64,000 nucleotides of DNA from Bradyrhizobium yuanmingense (GCF_900094575.1 NZ_FMAE01000003.1:434001-498000); one strand, 5' to 3'. Counted from the stretch's first letter, positions 8,035 through 17,658 are shown. Numbers and translations: made by a program. The notes: a model not told the origin generated them from the sequence alone.

Positions 8035-9054
8035 ATGAGCGTCGTTTCCGCGATCATCGGGACTGCCGAGCGTGTGCCGCTGCCGGACGTGGTGATCCGC
8101 GCCGCGATCCAGCGCCTGTGCTCCCGCATGGCGACGCGCCTGTCCGGGCTGGGCCTCGGCGACGATGCCGCCTTCGCCGGGCGGATGATGCTGCGGCCGA
8201 TCGCCGAGGGCGCGGCAGCGGGGCATGACGAGGTGCCCGCGGCCTTCTTCGCCGACTTGCTCGGCCCCAACCGCAAATTCTCCTCCTGCTTCTACAAGAC
8301 CGACGCGACCAGCTTGCGGGAGGCGGAGGAGGAGGCGCTGCGCCAGACCGTCGAGCATGCCGGCCTGACCGACGGCCAGGCCATTCTGGAGCTTGGCTGT
8401 GGCTGGGGCTCGCTGTCGCTGTGGATGGCACGGCAATTTCCGCACGCGACGGTGACGGCGGTCGCGGCCTCGCAGGCGCAGCGCGCCTCCGTCGAGGAGG
8501 AGGCGCGGCGGCGCGGGCTGCTGAATCTGCGCGTGGTCACGGCCGACATGAACGTGTTCGCGCCCGATGGCCAGTTCGACCGCATCGTCTCGGTCGAGAT
8601 GTTCGAGCGGATGAGCAACTGGCGCAAGCTGATGACGCGCGTGCGGTCATGGCTCGCGCCGGAGGGACGGTTCTTCATGCACGTCGTCACCCACCGGTCC
8701 GGCTCGCATCTGCCTGACCCGGCCGATCGCGACGACTGGATCGCGCAATACGTCTACACAGGCGGGCTGATGCCGAGCCATCACCTCGTCAGGCAGTTCG
8801 ACGATATCTTTGCCATCGAGAAGGAATGGTGCTGGAGCGGCACGCACTACCAGCGCACCGCCAACGACTGGCTGGCCAATTTCGATGCCCATCGCGAGGC
8901 CATCGAAGCCTCCTTGCACGGGGTCCACGGCGAGGAGACCGCTCTCTGGATGCGTCGCTGGCGCTGGTTCCTGCTCGCGACCTCGGGCCTGTTCGGTTAC
9001 GCCGACGGAACAGAATGGGGCGTCAGCCATTACCGGATGATGGCCGCCGAGTAA
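8035..9054 (+). CDS. SAM-dependent methyltransferase, cyclopropane-fatty-acid synthase / coclaurine methyltransferase-like
   Basis: 339 aa. The SAM-binding motif LELGCGWGS is at 118-126, followed by FDRIVSVEMFERM (motif IV region) and a C-terminal domain of the CFA synthase superfamily (KEWCWSGTHYQRTANDWLANF). It is shorter than classical CFA synthases (about 380-420 aa) and closer in length to the coclaurine N-methyltransferase-like branch. So lipid cyclopropanation is possible, but methylation of another substrate is equally likely. The ATG at 8035 follows CGGGGGGCG. It is divergent from the ExbB-like gene and transcribed alone. Confidence 0.82.
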   Translation: MSVVSAIIGTAERVPLPDVVIRAAIQRLCSRMATRLSGLGLGDDAAFAGRMMLRPIAEGAAAGHDEVPAAFFADLLGPNRKFSSCFYKTDATSLREAEEEALRQTVEHAGLTDGQAILELGCGWGSLSLWMARQFPHATVTAVAASQAQRASVEEEARRRGLLNLRVVTADMNVFAPDGQFDRIVSVEMFERMSNWRKLMTRVRSWLAPEGRFFMHVVTHRSGSHLPDPADRDDWIAQYVYTGGLMPSHHLVRQFDDIFAIEKEWCWSGTHYQRTANDWLANFDAHREAIEASLHGVHGEETALWMRRWRWFLLATSGLFGYADGTEWGVSHYRMMAAE

Positions 9055-9284
9055 TTGCGGTGTTCCGCCGCAGCACGCGCCGGTGGAACTTAGATTCACA
9101 ATCAAGTTACACCGCAAAAGCTTTCTGATTTCAACGGGATAAGCTGTGTGACAATGAGCCGCCCGCGCCATGCGTTGCATCGCAGCAGATGCATTCTATT
9201 TTGGCGGCATCAGCCGCGTGCAAAAGGTCCAGAACGGGCTTCGCGCGAGCATGATCAGTTTCAACAATCGGGGCATCCCACTTC

Positions 9285-10478
9285 ATGTTTGGAATTCGAG
9301 CGCGATCGGCATGCGTTGCAATGATGCTCGCGGCCCTTGCGCCGCTGCTGGGTGCTTGCGAGGAATCCAGTTCCGCGGTGTCCGCCGCCCAGCCGCCTGC
9401 CCCTGACGTCAGCATCGTTATCGTCAAGCCGCAGCCGCGCGCCGTGGTGCGCGAGCTGCCGGGCCGCATCGCCCCGACCCGGGTCTCCGAAGTCCGGCCG
9501 CGCGTGTCCGGCATCGTGGTAGAGCGCCTGTTCCGCCAGGGCAGCGAGGTCAGGGCCGGCGATCCGCTCTACCGCATCGATCCGCGCCCGTTCGAGGTCG
9601 AGGTCATGGCCAACGAGGCCGCGCTGGCGAAGGCCGAAGCGGCATTGGCGCAGGCCAAGCAGCAGGCGCATCGTATCGCCACCCTGACCAGGGATCGCGC
9701 CGCGCCCGAAGCCGAGAACGAGAAGGCGATTGCGGCCGAACGCCAGGCCCATGCCGAGGTCGAGGGCCGCAAGGCCGAGCTCGCTCGGGCCAGGCTTAAT
9801 CTCGACTACGCCACCGTGCGTGCGCCGATCGACGGCGTGGTCGGCGCGGCCCTCGTCAGCGAGGGCGCGCTCGCCGTGCAGAACGAGACCAATCTCGCCA
9901 CCATCCAGCAGCTCGATCCGATCTATGCCGACTTTACCCAGTCGGTGACCGAGCTCAACCAGCTCCGCCGCGCCTTCGAGACCGGCGACCTCGATCGCAT
10001 CGCCGCCGATGCCGCCAAGGTGCGCCTCGTGCTCGACGACAACACCATCTATTCGCTCGACGGCAAGCTGCTGTTCTCCGACGCCAAGGTCGACGCCCAC
10101 ACCGGGCAGGTGACGTTGCGCGGCGAGTTCCCCAATCCCAAGCGCGAGCTGCTCCCGGGCATGTATGTCCGGGTCCGCATCGACCAGGGTCTCGATTCCG
10201 ATGCGATCGCGGTGCCGCAGCAGGCGATCCAGCGCAATGGCGGCGGCGGCAGCGAGGTGTTCGTCGTCAAGGACGACAATCACATCGCGGTGCAGCCGGT
10301 GCGCACCGGCTCGGTGCAGGACGGCCTCTGGTTCATCACCGAAGGCCTGAAGTCCGGCGACAAGGTCGTGGTCGAAGGCTTCCAGAAATTCGCGGCCGGC
10401 GACAAGGTCAAGCCGCAATCCTGGTCGGAGGCGGAAGCGACCGCAGACAACCGGCACGCTCAGCAGCTCACGCGGTAA
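9285..10478 (+). CDS. RND efflux periplasmic adaptor (membrane fusion) lipoprotein
   Basis: 397 aa, AcrA/MexA family. The N-terminus is a lipoprotein signal with lipobox LGAC, lipidated Cys at 25. A barrel-sandwich half (VRPRVSGIVVERLF), an alpha-helical hairpin rich in Ala/Glu/Gln (about 95-165), the second lipoyl half (LDYATVRAPIDGVVG), a beta-barrel and a membrane-proximal domain follow. It links the inner-membrane pump encoded next to an outer-membrane TolC-type channel; no TolC gene is present here, so a shared channel elsewhere is expected. The 230-bp upstream gap has no regulator gene. Confidence 0.94.
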   Translation: MFGIRARSACVAMMLAALAPLLGACEESSSAVSAAQPPAPDVSIVIVKPQPRAVVRELPGRIAPTRVSEVRPRVSGIVVERLFRQGSEVRAGDPLYRIDPRPFEVEVMANEAALAKAEAALAQAKQQAHRIATLTRDRAAPEAENEKAIAAERQAHAEVEGRKAELARARLNLDYATVRAPIDGVVGAALVSEGALAVQNETNLATIQQLDPIYADFTQSVTELNQLRRAFETGDLDRIAADAAKVRLVLDDNTIYSLDGKLLFSDAKVDAHTGQVTLRGEFPNPKRELLPGMYVRVRIDQGLDSDAIAVPQQAIQRNGGGGSEVFVVKDDNHIAVQPVRTGSVQDGLWFITEGLKSGDKVVVEGFQKFAAGDKVKPQSWSEAEATADNRHAQQLTR

Positions 10479-10504
10479 CGCTCCGCGCAGCAAGTGTCGT
10501 CCTT

Positions 10505-10634
10505 AACCTGAGGAGCCCGCTGCAAGCGGGCGTCTCGAAGGATGGCCGCGGGAGAGAGCCGGGCCTTCATGGTTCTCGCGGCGATGCGCGGCATCGTCCG
10601 GAGCGCGCGTTCCGCGCTCCTCACCATGAGGGTC
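10505..10634. repeat. Dispersed intergenic repeat between efflux genes
   Basis: About 130 bp bounded by CCTGAGGAGC on the left and GCTCCTCACCATGAGG on the right, with internal stems GCCCGCTGCAAGCGGGC and GGAGCGCGCGTTCCGCGCTCC. This GAGGAGC / GCTCCTCACCATGAGG type differs in sequence from the CATTCCGGG family. It separates the adaptor and pump genes, so they are probably still one transcript. Confidence 0.75.
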
Positions 10635-10662
10635 TAACCGAACAACGAGGATAAAACGGCCA

Positions 10663-13600
10663 ATGCCGAGTTTCTTCATCGACAGGCCGATCTTCGCCTG
10701 GGTGGTCGCGCTGTTCATCTGCTTGATCGGCGCGATCGCGGTGCCGCTGCTGCCGATCGCGCAATATCCGATCATCGCGCCGCCCTCGATCTCGGTCTCG
10801 ACCAGCTATCCCGGCGCCTCGCCGGAAAACCTCTACAATAGCGTCACGCGGTTGATCGAGGAGGAGCTCAACGGCGCCGCCAACATCCTCAATTTCGAAT
10901 CGACCAGTGACTCGCTCGGCCAGGTCGAGATCATCGCCAATTTCCAGCCGGGCACCGACACCAGTGCCGCCTCGGTCGAGGTCCAGAACCGCATCAAGCG
11001 CGTCGAGGCGCGCCTGCCGCGCGCGGTGATGCAGCAGGGCATCCTGATCGAGGAAGCCTCGAGCGCAGTGCTGCAGATCATCACGCTGAACTCGACTGAC
11101 GGCAGCCTGGATGAAGTCGGCCTCGGCGACTTCATGATCCGCAACGTGCTCGGCGAGATCCGCCGCATTCCCGGCGTCGGCCGCGCCACACTGTACTCGA
11201 CCGAGCGCTCGCTTCGTGTCTGGGTCGATCCGGCCAAGCTGGTCGGCTATGGCCTGACCGCCGACGACGTCAACAAGGCCATCACCGCGCAGAACGCGCA
11301 GGTCGCTTCCGGCAGCATCGGCGCCGAGCCGTCGACCTCGAACCAGCGCACCTCGGCACTGGTGCTGGTCAAAGGTCAGCTCTCCTCGCCCGACGAGTTC
11401 GGCGCCATCATCCTGCGCGCCAACGCCGACGGCTCGACCGTGCGCCTGCGCGACGTCGCGCGCATCGAGGTCGGCGGCCTCAGCTACCAGTTCAACACGC
11501 GCCTCGACGGCAAGCCGACGGCGGGCCTGTCGGTCCTGATGTCGCCGACCGGCAATGCGCTGGCGACCGCCAGCGCGGTCGAAGCGAAGATGAAGGAGCT
11601 GTCGCGCTTCTTCCCGGCCAACATCACCTACGAGATCCCCTACAACATCACGCCTGTGGTCGAGGCCTCGATCGAGAAGGTGCTGACGACGCTGGTCGAA
11701 GCCGTGGTGCTGGTGTTCGTGGTGATGTTCTTGTTCCTGCAGAACATCCGCTACACCATCATTCCGACCATCGTGGTCCCGGTGGCGCTGCTGGGCGCCT
11801 GCTCCACGCTGCTGCTCGCCGGCTATTCCATCAACATGCTCTCGATGTTCGGCATGGTGCTGGCGGTCGGCATCCTCGTCGACGACGCCATCGTCGTGGT
11901 CGAGAACGTCGAGCGCATCATGGCCGAGGAAGGCCTGCCGCCGAAGGAAGCGACGCGTAAAGCCATGTCGCAGATCACCGGCGCCATCATCGGCATCACG
12001 CTGGTGCTGATGGCGGTGTTCGTGCCGATGGCGTTCTTCCCGGGCTCGGTCGGCATCATCTACCGCCAGTTCTCCGTCACCATGGTCGCCGCGATCGGCT
12101 TCTCCGCCTTCCTGGCGCTGTCGTTGACGCCGGCGCTGTGCGCGACGCTGTTGAAGCCTGTGGCAAAGGGGCACGGTCATTCGACCAACTTCGTGTTCGG
12201 CTGGTTCAACCGCATGCTCGAAGGCGTCAAGGAACGCTATTCACGCACCGTCGGCTTTTCGCTGAATCGCACCGGCCGCCTGATGCTGGTCTATGCCGCG
12301 CTGCTGGTCGGCCTGTCCTGGGCCTTCGTCAACCTGCCCGGCGGCTTCCTCCCCGTCGACGACCAGGGCTTCATCACCACCGACGTGCAGACGCCCTCGG
12401 ATTCGTCCTATGCCCGCACCGAGGCCGTGATCGAGAAGGTCGAAAAATATCTCGCCGCGCGGCCGGGCGTCGACAACGTCACCTTCCTCACCGGCTTCAG
12501 CTTCTCCGGCCAGGGCATGAACACCGCGCAGGCCTTCATCACGCTGAAGGACTGGTCGGAGCGCGGGCCGAAGGACTCCGCTGCCGCGATCGTCAACGAC
12601 GTCAACCGCGACCTGGGCTCGTCGATCCGCGACGCAAAAATCTCGGCGCTGCAGCCGCCGCCGATCGACAATCTCGGCAACTCGTCCGGCTTCTCGTTTC
12701 GCCTCCAGGATCGCGGCCAGAAGGGCTATCAGCAATTGATGCGCGCCGCCGACCAGCTGATCGCGGAGGCCAATGCCAGCCCGGTGCTGCAGAAGGTCTA
12801 TATCGAAGGCCTGCCCGAGGCGGGCGTGGTCAATCTCATGATCGACCGCGAGAAGGCCGGCGCGTTCGGCGTCACCTTCGAGGACATCAACAACACCATT
12901 TCGACCAATCTCGGCTCGAACTACATCAACGACTTCCCGAATCGCGGCCGCATGCAGCGCGTCGTGGTGCAGGCGGACGCGCGCGACCGCATGCGGGCCG
13001 AGGACATCCTCAATTACAACGTCAAGAACAGCCGCGGCCAGCTGGTGCCGTTCTCGTCCTTCACCACGATCGAATGGGCGCGCGGCCCGACGCAGATCGC
13101 CGGCTTCAACTATTATCCGGCGGTGCGCATCTCCGGCGAGGCCAGGCCCGGCTTCACCTCGGGCGACGCGATCGCCGAGATGGAGCGGCTCGCCGACCGA
13201 TTGCCGCGCGGCTTCGGCTATGAATGGACCGGACAGTCGCTACAGGAGAAGCTGTCGGGCTCGCAGGCGCCGTTCCTGCTCGCGCTGTCGGTGTTCGTGG
13301 TGTTCTTGTGCCTCGCCGCGCTCTACGAGAGCTGGACCATTCCGCTCGCGGTGCTGCTCACCGTGCCGCTCGGCATCGTCGGCGCGGTCACTGCCGCTAT
13401 GCTGCGCGGCCTGCCCAACGACGTCTATTTCACCGTCGGCCTGATCACGATCATTGGCCTCGCCGCAAAGGACGCGATCCTGATCATCGAGTTCGCCAAG
13501 GATCTGCGGAAAGAAGGCAAGCCGCTGGTCGAAGCCACCATCGAAGCCTGCCGCCTGCGCTTCCGCCCCATCTTGATGACCGGCCTTGCCTTCATCTGCG

Positions 13601-13824
13601 GCGTGCTGCCGATGGCCATCGCCCACGGCGCCGGCGGCGCCAGCCAGCAGGCGCTCGGCAGCGTGGTGATGGGCGGCATGATCGCGGTCGTGATCCTGGC
13701 GCTGTTAATGGTGCCGGTGTTCTTCGTCTCGGTGCAGCGCGTGCTGGCGGGTGATCGCGAGCCGAAGGCGGCGCGGGAAGCTGAAGCGCACGGCCGACCG
13801 GCGCGGGCGCACACAGGCCACTGA
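10663..13824 (+). CDS. RND multidrug efflux transporter (AcrB/MexB/HAE1 family)
   Basis: 1053 aa, full length for an HAE1-type inner-membrane drug/proton antiporter. The N-terminus FFIDRPIFAWVVALFI is diagnostic. Twelve membrane helices with two large periplasmic loops are evident. The proton-relay aspartates are in GILVDDAIVVVENVER in TM4, and the second half has LYESWTIPLAVLLTVPLGIVGA. It should capture amphiphilic drugs from the periplasm and pass them through the adaptor encoded 184 bp upstream. The ATG at 10663 follows the repeat, with AACGAGGATAAAACGGCC supplying a weak Shine-Dalgarno. Confidence 0.96.
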   Translation: MPSFFIDRPIFAWVVALFICLIGAIAVPLLPIAQYPIIAPPSISVSTSYPGASPENLYNSVTRLIEEELNGAANILNFESTSDSLGQVEIIANFQPGTDTSAASVEVQNRIKRVEARLPRAVMQQGILIEEASSAVLQIITLNSTDGSLDEVGLGDFMIRNVLGEIRRIPGVGRATLYSTERSLRVWVDPAKLVGYGLTADDVNKAITAQNAQVASGSIGAEPSTSNQRTSALVLVKGQLSSPDEFGAIILRANADGSTVRLRDVARIEVGGLSYQFNTRLDGKPTAGLSVLMSPTGNALATASAVEAKMKELSRFFPANITYEIPYNITPVVEASIEKVLTTLVEAVVLVFVVMFLFLQNIRYTIIPTIVVPVALLGACSTLLLAGYSINMLSMFGMVLAVGILVDDAIVVVENVERIMAEEGLPPKEATRKAMSQITGAIIGITLVLMAVFVPMAFFPGSVGIIYRQFSVTMVAAIGFSAFLALSLTPALCATLLKPVAKGHGHSTNFVFGWFNRMLEGVKERYSRTVGFSLNRTGRLMLVYAALLVGLSWAFVNLPGGFLPVDDQGFITTDVQTPSDSSYARTEAVIEKVEKYLAARPGVDNVTFLTGFSFSGQGMNTAQAFITLKDWSERGPKDSAAAIVNDVNRDLGSSIRDAKISALQPPPIDNLGNSSGFSFRLQDRGQKGYQQLMRAADQLIAEANASPVLQKVYIEGLPEAGVVNLMIDREKAGAFGVTFEDINNTISTNLGSNYINDFPNRGRMQRVVVQADARDRMRAEDILNYNVKNSRGQLVPFSSFTTIEWARGPTQIAGFNYYPAVRISGEARPGFTSGDAIAEMERLADRLPRGFGYEWTGQSLQEKLSGSQAPFLLALSVFVVFLCLAALYESWTIPLAVLLTVPLGIVGAVTAAMLRGLPNDVYFTVGLITIIGLAAKDAILIIEFAKDLRKEGKPLVEATIEACRLRFRPILMTGLAFICGVLPMAIAHGAGGASQQALGSVVMGGMIAVVILALLMVPVFFVSVQRVLAGDREPKAAREAEAHGRPARAHTGH

Positions 13825-13830
13825 TGCACC

Positions 13831-13941
13831 CCCGTCATTCCGGGGCGTGCGAAGCACGAGCCCGGAATCCAGCGGGCCACCATTGACGAGGATCAATGGA
13901 TTCCGGGCTCGCGCCAAGAGGCGCGCCCCGGAATGACAGGG
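13831..13941. repeat. Paired CATTCCGGGG palindromic repeats (BIME-like)
   Basis: CCCGTCATTCCGGGGCG on the left and CGCCCCGGAATGACAGGGG on the right are inverted copies. Nested inside are GAGCCCGGAATCCA and TGGATTCCGGGCTC, another exact inverted pair, around CATTGACGAGGATCAATG. It lies between the convergent RND and suhB genes and can form a long hairpin that may act as a transcript end. Confidence 0.88.
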
Positions 13942-13965
13942 GAATGTGGAGCGCGAGCTGCCGCC

Positions 13966-14757
13966 TTAAGCCGGCTTCCGCAAGATCTTCACCAGCTCCC
14001 CGTGCACGTACTCATTCCCGCACACGACGTGCCCGGTGACCAGCGGGTCGCCCGGCGTTGCGATATCGCTGATGGTGCCGCCGGCTTCGCGCACCATCAG
14101 CATACCGGCCGCGATGTCCCAGGATTGCAAATCGCGCTCCCAATACCCGTCGAGCCGGCCGGCGGCGACGAAGGCGAGATCGAGCGAGGCAGCGCCGAAA
14201 CGGCGCAAGCCGGCGACGCGGTCCTGGATCGCGGTCATCTCGCGGCGGAATTCCTCGTGGTCGCCGCGGCCGATATGGGGCAGGCCGCAGGCCACCACGC
14301 ATTCGCTCAGCTGGCGGCGGCCGGCGACGCGCAGGCGCTGGTCGTTGAGGAAGGCGCCCTTGCCGCGCTCGGCGATGTAGAGCTCGTCATTGGCGGGATT
14401 GTAGATCACGCCGGCGATCATGGTGCCCTCGCGGGCGAGCCCGATCGAGATCGCAAATTGCGGGATGCCGTGCAGGAAGTTGGTGGTGCCGTCCAAGGGA
14501 TCGACGATCCAGGTGTGGCTCTTGTCGGTGCCCTCGCGCGCGCCCCCTTCCTCGCCGATGAAGCCGTAGCCGGGCCGGGCCTTGGCGAGGTCCTGGTAGA
14601 GGATCTCCTCGGCGCGCTTGTCGGCGAGCGAGACGAAATTGGCCGGTCCCTTCAGCGAGACCTGGAGATGCTCGATCTCGCCGAGATCGCGCTTGAGGCT
14701 GCGGCCGGCGCGGCGCGCCGCCTTGACCATGACGTTGATAGTGGCGGAATACAGCAT
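13966..14757 (-). CDS. suhB: Inositol monophosphatase family protein (SuhB-type)
   Basis: 263 aa from ATG 14757 (MLYSATINVMVKAARRAG), the common start of alphaproteobacterial SuhB/IMPase. It hydrolyses inositol-1-phosphate or related sugar phosphates using Mg2+. The metal and phosphate sites are intact: GEEGG (about 70-74), WIVDPLDGTTNF (about 83-94) and WDIAAGMLMVREAGG (about 213-227). Upstream on the same strand, after 85 bp, lies the Sel1-repeat gene, so it is the last gene of the minus-strand run from tkt. SuhB also acts in rRNA antitermination in enterobacteria; nothing here tests that. Confidence 0.92.
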   Translation of the reverse strand: MLYSATINVMVKAARRAGRSLKRDLGEIEHLQVSLKGPANFVSLADKRAEEILYQDLAKARPGYGFIGEEGGAREGTDKSHTWIVDPLDGTTNFLHGIPQFAISIGLAREGTMIAGVIYNPANDELYIAERGKGAFLNDQRLRVAGRRQLSECVVACGLPHIGRGDHEEFRREMTAIQDRVAGLRRFGAASLDLAFVAAGRLDGYWERDLQSWDIAAGMLMVREAGGTISDIATPGDPLVTGHVVCGNEYVHGELVKILRKPA

Positions 14758-14842
14758 ATGCTTCTGGTCTTGATCGGGGAGAGGGGCGCGGAAACACGCC
14801 TGTTTGAGGGATTGGGTGCCCCGTGAGGGGCCCCGCGTCAAG

Positions 14843-15916
14843 TCATTTGGACCCGAGCCACTTCCTGGCAGCGGCCTCGGCCTTGGCGCGGTCATCGGCC
14901 GGCAGATCGGAGAGCTGCTTGTCGAGCTCGGGGTCGCCCTTGCCGGCAGTCTTGGCCACCAGGTGCCATTTGAAGCCTTCGATCTTGTCCACGGGCGTGC
15001 CCACGCCGTTGATCAGCACCCAGGCCAGCCGGTTCTGCGCGATCGCGCTGCCCTGGCGGGAGGCCTTGCGCAGCAGGGCGACGGCGGCCGGCTGGTTCTT
15101 CGGCGTGCCGGTGCCGTTGAACATCGCGATGGCATATTCGACCTCGGCATCGACATTGTCGGCGATCGCGGCGGCCTGCAGCAGCCGCACCGCGCGTTCG
15201 GGGTCCTTCGGCACACCGGTGCCTTCCTTGTAGAAGGTCGCGAGCGCGTATTGCGCTTCGGGCAGGCCTGCATCGGCGGCTTGGCGCAGCAGTTCCGCCG
15301 AACGTCGGACGTCCTGCGGCAGCGTCTGGCCGTCCAAATAGAGCAGGGCGAGGTTATAGGCCGCCTTGGGCTCGCCGAGCTTGGCGGCGGAGGCCATCAG
15401 CCTGACCGCCTCGCTTTTGTCGACCGGGCCGCCGCGGCCGGAGATGCGCAGCATGGCGAGCGCGAACATCGCCTCGCGATCGCCGGCATCGGCCGCGCGC
15501 TTGTACCATTCGGCCGCCTTGGCGTAATCGCGCCGGATGCCCATGGCGTTGGAATAGAGCTCGCCGAGCATGGTCATCGCCTTGGCATCGCCCGCTTGTG
15601 CGCGCACGGTGGCGAGCTCGAACGCGGTCTTGTACTGGCCGCGCTGATAGGCGCCGAACACGAGGTCGACGTTGGGATCGTCGGACGGCGGCGCGGGGAT
15701 CACGGTTGCCGGCTTGGGCGAAGCGGACGGCTTGGGAGATGCCGTAGGCTTCGGCGCCGGCGCCGCCTCCTTCTTCTTGGCAGGTGCGGGCGGCTTTGGC
15801 TTCTGCTTCTCTGCCGGTGCACTCGGCGTCGTCGCCGGCGGGGTGATCTGCAGCTGCGCGGCCGCGGGCACTGTCAGCAGCAGCGTGGCGAGCATGGTGA
15901 TGCACGGGAGCTTCAT
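14843..15916 (-). CDS. Secreted Sel1-like (TPR-class) repeat protein
   Basis: 357 aa from ATG 15916. A signal peptide (MKLPCITMLATLLLTVPAAAQ) is followed by a Pro/Ala/Lys-rich linker (about 25-75, PKPPAPAKKK, PKPSASPKP). About six Sel1 repeats then run to the end (for example AMTMLGELYSNAMGIRRDY, AAYNLALLYLDG, AQYALATFYKEGTGVPKD). Sel1 proteins scaffold protein complexes, often in the periplasm or envelope; no partner can be named. It starts 8 bp downstream of the ThiE-like gene, so they are probably cotranscribed. Confidence 0.87.
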   Translation of the reverse strand: MKLPCITMLATLLLTVPAAAQLQITPPATTPSAPAEKQKPKPPAPAKKKEAAPAPKPTASPKPSASPKPATVIPAPPSDDPNVDLVFGAYQRGQYKTAFELATVRAQAGDAKAMTMLGELYSNAMGIRRDYAKAAEWYKRAADAGDREAMFALAMLRISGRGGPVDKSEAVRLMASAAKLGEPKAAYNLALLYLDGQTLPQDVRRSAELLRQAADAGLPEAQYALATFYKEGTGVPKDPERAVRLLQAAAIADNVDAEVEYAIAMFNGTGTPKNQPAAVALLRKASRQGSAIAQNRLAWVLINGVGTPVDKIEGFKWHLVAKTAGKGDPELDKQLSDLPADDRAKAEAAARKWLGSK

Positions 15917-15924
15917 GTCGGGCG

Positions 15925-16629
15925 CTAGCCGTGCTCCTGGCCCGCAGGATCTTGGCTCGCAGGATCCTGGCCGGCCTGCGCCGTCGCATGGGCCTTCTTG
16001 ATCGCGGCATCGACCTCGATCAGCGCGGCCTTGGGCCCGCGCGGATCGGCCCAGATGAAGTCGCCGACCAGCACGAAATCGGCGCCGCTGGCGGCGAAAT
16101 CGTAGGCCTCGTCCAGCGTGGTGGCAAAGCCGACGCAGGGCGGCTCGAACAGCTCGGCCCACCAGTCGAGCCGCTCGGCGATCGCCTGCGACGACGGCCG
16201 CTGGCCTTTCGCATCGGGCTCGCCGAACAGCACGTAATCCGCGCCCATCTCGCCCGCATCCATGGAATGGTGCCGCGTCGTCAGCCCGCCGACACCGGCG
16301 ATGCGATCCGGCTTGAGCGACGGCAGGGCCTCCTTCAGCGCGGCGATCCCGGGCAGGTGCGCGCCGTCGGCGCCGCCGCGCGCGACGATATCAGGATGGC
16401 CGTCGACGAGGAGTGCCGCGCCCGCCTTCTGCACCGGCGGCGCCAACGCCTTGACGCGCGAGGTCATGGTGCGCTGATCGGTCTCCTTCAGCCGCAGCAG
16501 CACGGCGGCGACGTCGGCGGACGCGATCAGCCCCGGCAGCTCGGCGACCAGCGTCGCGGTATCGTCGACGACGGGCGTCGCGAGATAGAGGCGCGGCGCG
16601 GGGCGCGGCGGAGGCGGTTTGTTCGACAA
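15925..16629 (-). CDS. ThiE-like (thiamine phosphate synthase/TenI family) TIM-barrel protein, divergent
   Basis: 234 aa from TTG 16629; no ATG is available near the N-terminus (the next Met is at about 55) and AGAAGG lies upstream. Family traits are LRLKETD (near 45, phosphate/HMP site region), LLVDGHPDIVARGGADGAHLPG and GADYVLFGEPDAKG. Several positions differ from standard ThiE: the usual GVHLGQ reads GAHLPG and the GPVFxT loop reads GEPDAKG. A low-complexity QDPASQDPAGQEHG tail closes the protein. It sits 3 bp after the class I aldolase, outside any thi cluster. It could be a second thiamine phosphate synthase or a repurposed paralog. Confidence 0.72.
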   Translation of the reverse strand: MSNKPPPPRPAPRLYLATPVVDDTATLVAELPGLIASADVAAVLLRLKETDQRTMTSRVKALAPPVQKAGAALLVDGHPDIVARGGADGAHLPGIAALKEALPSLKPDRIAGVGGLTTRHHSMDAGEMGADYVLFGEPDAKGQRPSSQAIAERLDWWAELFEPPCVGFATTLDEAYDFAASGADFVLVGDFIWADPRGPKAALIEVDAAIKKAHATAQAGQDPASQDPAGQEHG

Positions 16630-16632
16630 GGT

Positions 16633-17658
16633 CTAGGCTGCCTTCTGTTCCAGGCTGCTTTGCCATTCGCCCTTGGAGGCGAGGCCGTTCATGCGCGCGC
16701 GATGGCTGAAGGCGCGCTGGCCGGCCGCGACGTTCTCAGGCTTGCCCGACCAGGCCTTCTGCGGCGCGGCCTGCAGCGCGCGGCCGTAGGAGAAGGTCAG
16801 GCCCCAGGGCAGCGGACCGAGCTTGTGCATGGCGTTGAGATGCGCGGTCGCCTCCTCGTCCGTCTGGCCGCCGGACAGAAAGGCGATGCCGGGCACCGCC
16901 GCCGGCACGCAGGCCTTCAGCAGCCGTATCGTCTTCTCCGCGACCTCCTCGACCGAGGCCTGCTTCGGACATTTCTTGCCTGATATCGCCATGTTCGGCT
17001 TCAGCACCATGCCTTCCAGCGCCACGCGCTGCACGCGCAATTCCTGGAAGGTCTTGTTGAGCACGCGTTGCGTCACCTCATAGCAGCGCTCGATGTCGTG
17101 GTCGCCGTCCATCAGCACCTCCGGCTCGACGATCGGCACGATCTGCGCGGCCTGGCACAGCGCGGCATAGCGCGCCAGCGCGTGGGCGTTGACGCTGATC
17201 GCCGTCATCGAGGGAATGCCGCTGCCGATGTCGATCACCGCGCGCCATTTGGCAAAGCGCGCGCCGCACTCGTAATATTTCTTCAGGCGCTCGGCGAGCT
17301 TGTCGAGCCCGACCGTGACTGTTTCACCCGGGCACAACGGCAAGGCCTGCGTGCCTTCGTCGACCTTGATGCCGGGAATGGCGCCGGCCTGCTCGATCAG
17401 CTTGACCAGCGGCGTGCCGTCCTTGGCATTCTGCCAGATCGTCTCGTCATAGAGGATCACGCCGGAGATGTACTGGCTCATGGCGTCCTTGGCGCGAAAT
17501 AGCATCTCGCGATAGTCGCGGCGGTTCTCCTCGGTCGATTCCACGCCGATGGCGTCGAAGCGCTTCTTGATGGTGCCGGAGGATTCGTCGGCAGCAAGGA
17601 TGCCCTTGCCGGGCGCCACCATGGCGGTCGCGATCTTGTTGAGCTCAGTCAGATTCAT
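16633..17658 (-). CDS. Fructose-bisphosphate aldolase, class I
   Basis: 341 aa, the Schiff-base class normally found in eukaryotes and some bacteria. It cleaves fructose-1,6-bisphosphate to DHAP and glyceraldehyde-3-phosphate. GKGILAADES is at 17-26, KWRAVIDIG with Lys137 follows, Glu178 is in VEPEVL, and the Schiff-base lysine is Lys220 in GMVLKPNMA. The start ATG at 17658 (MNLTELNKIA) is preceded by GGAGGACCTCTCG in the leader. A class II aldolase lies immediately upstream on the same strand, separated by a palindromic repeat. Confidence 0.95.
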   Translation of the reverse strand: MNLTELNKIATAMVAPGKGILAADESSGTIKKRFDAIGVESTEENRRDYREMLFRAKDAMSQYISGVILYDETIWQNAKDGTPLVKLIEQAGAIPGIKVDEGTQALPLCPGETVTVGLDKLAERLKKYYECGARFAKWRAVIDIGSGIPSMTAISVNAHALARYAALCQAAQIVPIVEPEVLMDGDHDIERCYEVTQRVLNKTFQELRVQRVALEGMVLKPNMAISGKKCPKQASVEEVAEKTIRLLKACVPAAVPGIAFLSGGQTDEEATAHLNAMHKLGPLPWGLTFSYGRALQAAPQKAWSGKPENVAAGQRAFSHRARMNGLASKGEWQSSLEQKAA

